From Pseudomonadota bacterium (GTDB lineage: Bacteria; Pseudomonadota; Gammaproteobacteria; Burkholderiales; Burkholderiaceae_E), in contig JAKPAM010000171.1 in assembly GCA_029779435.1 (NCBI GenBank), positions 62,001 to 126,000 of the forward strand: a stretch of 64,000 nt of DNA. The letters run 5' to 3'. The position numbers and the translations under genes were made by a program. Position 1 is the first letter of the stretch. Each line of letters starts with the position of its first letter. This document shows, in pieces, positions 60,751 to 64,000 of the stretch. The notes below the pieces were generated by a model. That model ran no database searches. It worked only from the letters and a program-made list of their open reading frames with translations, and was not told the origin of the DNA.

Positions 60751-61086
60751 ATGCCAAGAACTCGCGTTGCGCCTTCCGAATCCATCTGCGCCGACGCTGC
60801 CACGGCGCCCGCTTACGTCGCCAACGCCAAGGGCAGCATCAACCTGCGGATAGAAAGCAGCACCCGCCAGCTCATTGACGACGCGGCAGCAGTCCTCGGC
60901 AAGACGCGTACCGAGTTCATGGTGGAGAGCGCCCGGCGGCAGGCGGTCGATGTGCTGCTCGACCAGCGCTTGTATACGCTCGATCCCGAGCGCTACGACG
61001 CCTTCATCCAGGCGCTCGACAACCCGCCCGCGCCGGGGTCGAAGCTCAAGGCTCTGCTGCGCCGGACCCCGGCATGGCAGAAATAG
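60751..61086 (+). CDS. DUF1778-family type II antitoxin
   Basis: 111 aa. The ribbon-helix-helix part (about 28-70) reads INLRIESSTRQLIDDAAAVLGKTRTEFMVESARRQA, as in TacA/AtaR antitoxins. The C-terminal part (DPERYDAFIQALDNPPAPG... LKALL) wraps the toxin. An N-terminal extension of about 25 residues precedes the RHH, which is longer than usual. It overlaps the toxin gene by 13 bases. It neutralises the acetyltransferase and represses the operon, probably through the palindrome in the promoter. Confidence 0.9.
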   Translation: MPRTRVAPSESICADAATAPAYVANAKGSINLRIESSTRQLIDDAAAVLGKTRTEFMVESARRQAVDVLLDQRLYTLDPERYDAFIQALDNPPAPGSKLKALLRRTPAWQK

Positions 61087-61604
61087 GCGACGAACCGGGC
61101 CGGGTCGCGCCGCTGCTTTCCGCTCCGATTCCGCTGACCGCCGAGCACGATACTTCGGAATTCGATTGCGGCGAGCCCGTGTTGAACGACTGGCTGCGCC
61201 AACGGGCTTTGAAAAACGAAGGCCGGTTCTCGCGTACCTATGTCGTCTGCGAGGGTAAGCGGGTGGCCGGCTATTTTTGTATCTCGACTGGATCAGTCGA
61301 ACGCGGGGCGGCTCCTGGCAAGGTGCGGCGCAACGCGCCCGATCTCATTCCCGTGTTGATCATCGGGCGGTTGGCGGTCAGCCGTGAGCAGACCGGCAAG
61401 GGCCTTGGTGGGGATCTGCTGTCGGACGCGTTGCGCCGGATCGCGCAGGCGTCGACAAGTATCGGCATCGCCGCTGTCCTGGTCCATGCCAAGGACGATG
61501 CGGCAAAGCGCTTCTATCTTCGCTTGGCCGAGTTCATCGAGTATCCGGGAGACAGCAGGACGCTGTTCCTGCCGATCGAAACGGTCGTCGCTGGCTTCGG
61601 TTAG
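61074..61604 (+). CDS. GNAT-family acetyltransferase toxin (TacT/AtaT-like)
   Basis: 176 aa. The acetyl-CoA loop is QTGKGLGG (106-113) and the catalytic Tyr is Y148 (AAKRFYLRLAEF). DTSEFDCGEPVLNDWL is the N-terminal mark of these toxins. They acetylate the amino group of charged tRNA and stop translation. Start 61074 lies inside the antitoxin gene, giving coupled translation. Paired with DUF1778, it forms a standard type II module. Confidence 0.92.
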   Translation: MAEIGDEPGRVAPLLSAPIPLTAEHDTSEFDCGEPVLNDWLRQRALKNEGRFSRTYVVCEGKRVAGYFCISTGSVERGAAPGKVRRNAPDLIPVLIIGRLAVSREQTGKGLGGDLLSDALRRIAQASTSIGIAAVLVHAKDDAAKRFYLRLAEFIEYPGDSRTLFLPIETVVAGFG

Positions 61605-61623
61605 CCCGGCCTTGACTGGCGCC

Positions 61624-61652
61624 GAGGCCGGCATTCGCGCGACGCCGGCCTC
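61624..61652. terminator. bidirectional terminator between toxin and SDR genes
   Basis: GAGGCCGGC (61624-61632) and GCCGGCCTC (61644-61652) form a nine-pair stem with an 11-base loop, 19 bases after the toxin stop and 13 bases after the convergent SDR stop. Confidence 0.6.
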
Positions 61653-61665
61653 GCGCCCGATGGAC

Positions 61666-62481
61666 TCAGGCCGGCGCGTGCCAGCCCGCGTCGACCCAGA
61701 GCTCGCCGCTGACGGCGGCATTGGCCAGCATGAAGCAGATCGCGTCGGCGATCTCTGACGGCTGGATCAGGCGGCCGAGCTGTGTGTACGGCAGGATGTT
61801 CTTGGCGAGGTAGTCGCCGCCCATCGAGCGCACCATCGGCGTGTCGGTGAAGCCGGGGTGGATGACGCTGCAGCGAACCCCGTGGAACATCGCTTCCTTC
61901 GTGATCGTCGCGGCGGCGCCTTCGAGACCTGCCTTCGTGCTCGCGTACGAGACCTGGCCGCGGTTGCCCTGCGATGAGATCGAGCCGATGAAGACCACCG
62001 AGCCCTGGATGCCTTCGTCGGGTGACCAGCGCTTGAGCCCCGCCGCGGCGCGATGCTCGGCGATGCGGGCGATCATGTCGAGCGCCCAGTAGACCGGCGC
62101 GATCAGGTTGACCTCGACGACGAGCCTGAACTGTTCGACCGGATAGATGCGTGCCTTGCCCGTGTTCTTGTCGACGCGGATGGCGAGGTCGTCGCGCGTG
62201 ATGCCGGCCGCCGGCACGCACAGCGAGACCGGGCCATGCTCGGCCGAAAGGCGCTCGAAGACCGAGGCGCGGAAGGCTTCGTCGGTGGAGTCGCCGCAGA
62301 ACGGAACGGCGAAGTCGCGGCCGGCGGCCTGGTTCAGCTCGGCCGCGATCTGGTCGATCGATTCGTTCATGTCGACCAGCCCTACGGCCCGCACGCCGCG
62401 CTGAGCCATGGCCTGGGCGACCGCGCGCCCGATGCCGCTGGCGGCGCCAGTGACGACTGCGACCTTGTTGTTGAACGCCAT
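61666..62481 (-). CDS. SDR family oxidoreductase
   Basis: 271 aa. TGAASGIG near the start, PAAGIT in place of the usual NNAG, and an intact Ser-Tyr-Lys set (GSISSQG...SYASTK) define a classical short-chain dehydrogenase with an unusual NNAG variant. Start 62481 precedes MAFNNKVAVVTG; the open frame beyond it runs through the octamer repeat and is rejected. Probably an alcohol dehydrogenase or 3-oxoacyl reductase-like enzyme. The substrate is unknown. Confidence 0.9.
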   Translation of the reverse strand: MAFNNKVAVVTGAASGIGRAVAQAMAQRGVRAVGLVDMNESIDQIAAELNQAAGRDFAVPFCGDSTDEAFRASVFERLSAEHGPVSLCVPAAGITRDDLAIRVDKNTGKARIYPVEQFRLVVEVNLIAPVYWALDMIARIAEHRAAAGLKRWSPDEGIQGSVVFIGSISSQGNRGQVSYASTKAGLEGAAATITKEAMFHGVRCSVIHPGFTDTPMVRSMGGDYLAKNILPYTQLGRLIQPSEIADAICFMLANAAVSGELWVDAGWHAPA

Positions 62482-62580
62482 TGCGTTGGATCTCCAGTGT
62501 TTGAGGGGGGAGGTCGCGGCCGCGTTGCGCTGCCGCAAAGGTGCAAACGGTACACCAATCGATGCGGCGATGCTGCCCAT

Positions 62581-62620
62581 GCACGGCTGCACGGCTGCAC
62601 GGCTGCACGGCTGCACGGCT
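62581..62620. repeat. five tandem copies of the octamer GCACGGCT
   Basis: Forty bases made of five exact eight-base units, about 100 bases upstream of the SDR start and 80 bases after the M20 stop. Units of eight are prone to slippage, which would alter promoter spacing. Confidence 0.95.
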
Positions 62621-62700
62621 GCGCGGTGAGCCGGCCGCTGCCGCCGCCGCGCTTCCTCAGCACGGAAGCGATGCGCCTCGCTGCAGGCTCGAACAGGGCT

Positions 62701-63999
62701 TCACGCGGGCTCGATCTTGGCGCTAACCGGCCCCAGCAAGTCGACGAGGGTACGCGCCACCACCTTGGTGGCACGGCGCAGGTCCTCGAGCACCAGGTGC
62801 TCGTCGGCGCGCTTGGCGTTGCTCTCCAGCACCGTGCGCGGTCCCGCACCGTAGATCGCCGACGGGATGCCGGCGGCGCCGAACAGGCGCACGTCGGTGT
62901 ACAGCGGCGTGCCCGAGGTCGGGATCGGCTCGCCGAACACGGTGGCGCCGTGCCGCTGCAGCGCCTGCACCAGCGGCGCGTCGGCCGTCTGCGGCTTCCA
63001 CGAGTCGGCCAGCAGCAGACGCTTGATGTCCACGGTGATGCCCGGAAAGCGCGCGGCGGCCTGCGCGATCACGTTGCGGACATCGGCCTCGACCGCGGCC
63101 GGGTTCTCTTCGGGAATCATGCGGCGGTCGAGGCGGAACACGACCTTGCCCGGCACGACGTTGGTATTGGTACCGCCCTCGATGCACCCGACGTTCAGGT
63201 AAGGATGGTCGATGCCCTCGATCTTCGAGGTCACGGCCTCGTATTTCCCGTTCTGTTCGTAGAGCGCGTTCAGGATCGTCACCGCGCCCTGCAGCGCATC
63301 GATGCCGGTGTCGGGGATCGCCGCATGCGCCATGTGCCCGTGCACGGTGATCTCCATCTGCAGGCAGCCGTTGTGCGCCGTGACCACCTGGTAGCTGAAC
63401 CCGGCGGCCAGCAGGAAATCGGGCCGCGTCAGCTCGTGCGCGAGCAGCCAGCCCGGGCCGAGCAACCCGCCGAATTCCTCGTCGTACGTGAACAGCAACT
63501 CGACGCCGCCGTGCAGCGGCACGCCCAGCGACTCGAGGGCGAGCGTGGCGAACGTGTACGTCGCGAAATCGCTCTTGCTCACGGCCGAGGCGCGACCGTA
63601 CAGCTTGCCGTCGACGATCTCGCCGCCGTACGGATCGTGGGTCCAGCCATCGCCCGGCGGCACCACGTCGCCGTGCGCGTTCATCGCCACCACGGGGCCG
63701 TCGCCGTAGCGGCGGCGCACGATCAGGTTCGTGATCGACTCGAGGCCCGCGGCCCGGACCTCGGCATCGGGCACCGCATGGCGCTGCGCTTCCAGGCCTA
63801 AATCGGCGAGCAGTCCGGCCGTGCGCTCGGCATGCGGCGCGTTGTCGCCGGGCGGCGTGTCGGTGGGCACGCGCACCAGTTCGCGCAGGAAGCGCACCTC
63901 GTCGTCGAAGTGCCGGTCGATCCAGGCGTCGAGGGCCTGGTAGCGACGTTCCCGTTCGCTCGGATCGAGCGGGTGGGGCGGCTGGCTGGCGGTGGTCAT
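62701..63999 (-). CDS. M20-family metallopeptidase/deacylase (ArgE/DapE-like)
   Basis: 432 aa. Metal-site residues appear in NAHGDVVPPGDGW (first His and Asp), YGRASAVSKSD (bridging Asp), FTYDEEFGG (catalytic and metal Glu) and a late His in the second half. The dimerisation lid is the central domain (TVHGHMAHAAIPDTGIDAL). It probably hydrolyses an N-acyl amino acid or small peptide. It starts one base inside the window edge and appears complete. Its last ten residues overlap the 30-nt element shared with 31798-31827. Confidence 0.9.
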   Translation of the reverse strand: MTTASQPPHPLDPSERERRYQALDAWIDRHFDDEVRFLRELVRVPTDTPPGDNAPHAERTAGLLADLGLEAQRHAVPDAEVRAAGLESITNLIVRRRYGDGPVVAMNAHGDVVPPGDGWTHDPYGGEIVDGKLYGRASAVSKSDFATYTFATLALESLGVPLHGGVELLFTYDEEFGGLLGPGWLLAHELTRPDFLLAAGFSYQVVTAHNGCLQMEITVHGHMAHAAIPDTGIDALQGAVTILNALYEQNGKYEAVTSKIEGIDHPYLNVGCIEGGTNTNVVPGKVVFRLDRRMIPEENPAAVEADVRNVIAQAAARFPGITVDIKRLLLADSWKPQTADAPLVQALQRHGATVFGEPIPTSGTPLYTDVRLFGAAGIPSAIYGAGPRTVLESNAKRADEHLVLEDLRRATKVVARTLVDLLGPVSAKIEPA

Positions 64000-64000
64000 C

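Noticed and set aside
62581-62620. CRISPR array
   Set aside because: The five units are contiguous octamers without spacers and no cas genes are nearby.

Overview
The window is a high-GC, tightly packed chromosomal segment. Its gene content suggests a metabolically versatile betaproteobacterium, probably Burkholderiales and Alcaligenaceae/Bordetella-like. The clues are four orphan Bug/TctC periplasmic binding proteins, an OmpC-type porin ending in Phe, several IclR regulators next to catabolic operons, phasins, and a leucine/isoprenoid degradation locus. This placement is inference; no rRNA or other phylogenetic marker is present.

Layout. 1-2307: end of an SDR gene, an epoxide-hydrolase-type alpha/beta hydrolase and a zinc alcohol dehydrogenase. 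2381-7000: an AT-rich zinc-ribbon membrane protein, a decayed paralogue of a secreted DUF1161-type protein, an acyl-CoA synthetase and the intact DUF1161-type protein. 7236-13181: two Bug receptors, iolB and a fused iolC, with a divergent RpiR-type regulator and a palindromic operator between them. 13390-31675: a long co-directional catabolic cluster of unknown substrate. It encodes a cupin, a C-C-hydrolase-like protein, an aspartate-dehydrogenase-like protein, SDRs, a ThDP enzyme, an aldehyde dehydrogenase, an extradiol-type VOC dioxygenase, a 73-aa protein, a Rieske oxygenase with its reductase, a porin, an MFS carrier, two Bug receptors, two IclR regulators and one Crp/Fnr regulator. 31827-34020: a small membrane protein and an IclR gene divergent from a TauD-type dioxygenase.

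34078-41838: thioesterase, SDR, thiolase, and methylcrotonyl-CoA carboxylase beta and alpha subunits with a methylglutaconyl-CoA hydratase between them. The matching HMG-CoA lyase lies at 52421. 41957-47957: a storage-granule region with three phasin-like proteins, a PhaD-like TetR regulator, a lipase-like hydrolase, an AraC regulator and a wax-ester/diacylglycerol acyltransferase. 48094-52132: MFS carrier, Baeyer-Villiger-type monooxygenase and a hotdog-like protein. 53406-58005: an overlapping membrane protein/MBL/PlsC/GT2 unit, a lipoprotein and a DinB protein. 58037-61604: an accessory island with an APH-like kinase between short inverted repeats, an IS630 element bounded by TA, and a DUF1778-GNAT toxin-antitoxin module. 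61666-63999: an SDR and an M20 peptidase on the minus strand, with a five-copy octamer repeat between them.

How it fits together. The central cluster looks like an import-oxygenate-cleave-oxidise route: porin, Bug and MFS for uptake; Rieske oxygenase plus reductase and an SDR for ring activation; the VOC enzyme for cleavage; hydrolase, ThDP decarboxylase and aldehyde dehydrogenase for processing. Similar GTTYCAC/GTGAAAC inverted repeats precede three of its IclR-linked units. No tRNA, rRNA or CRISPR array was seen.
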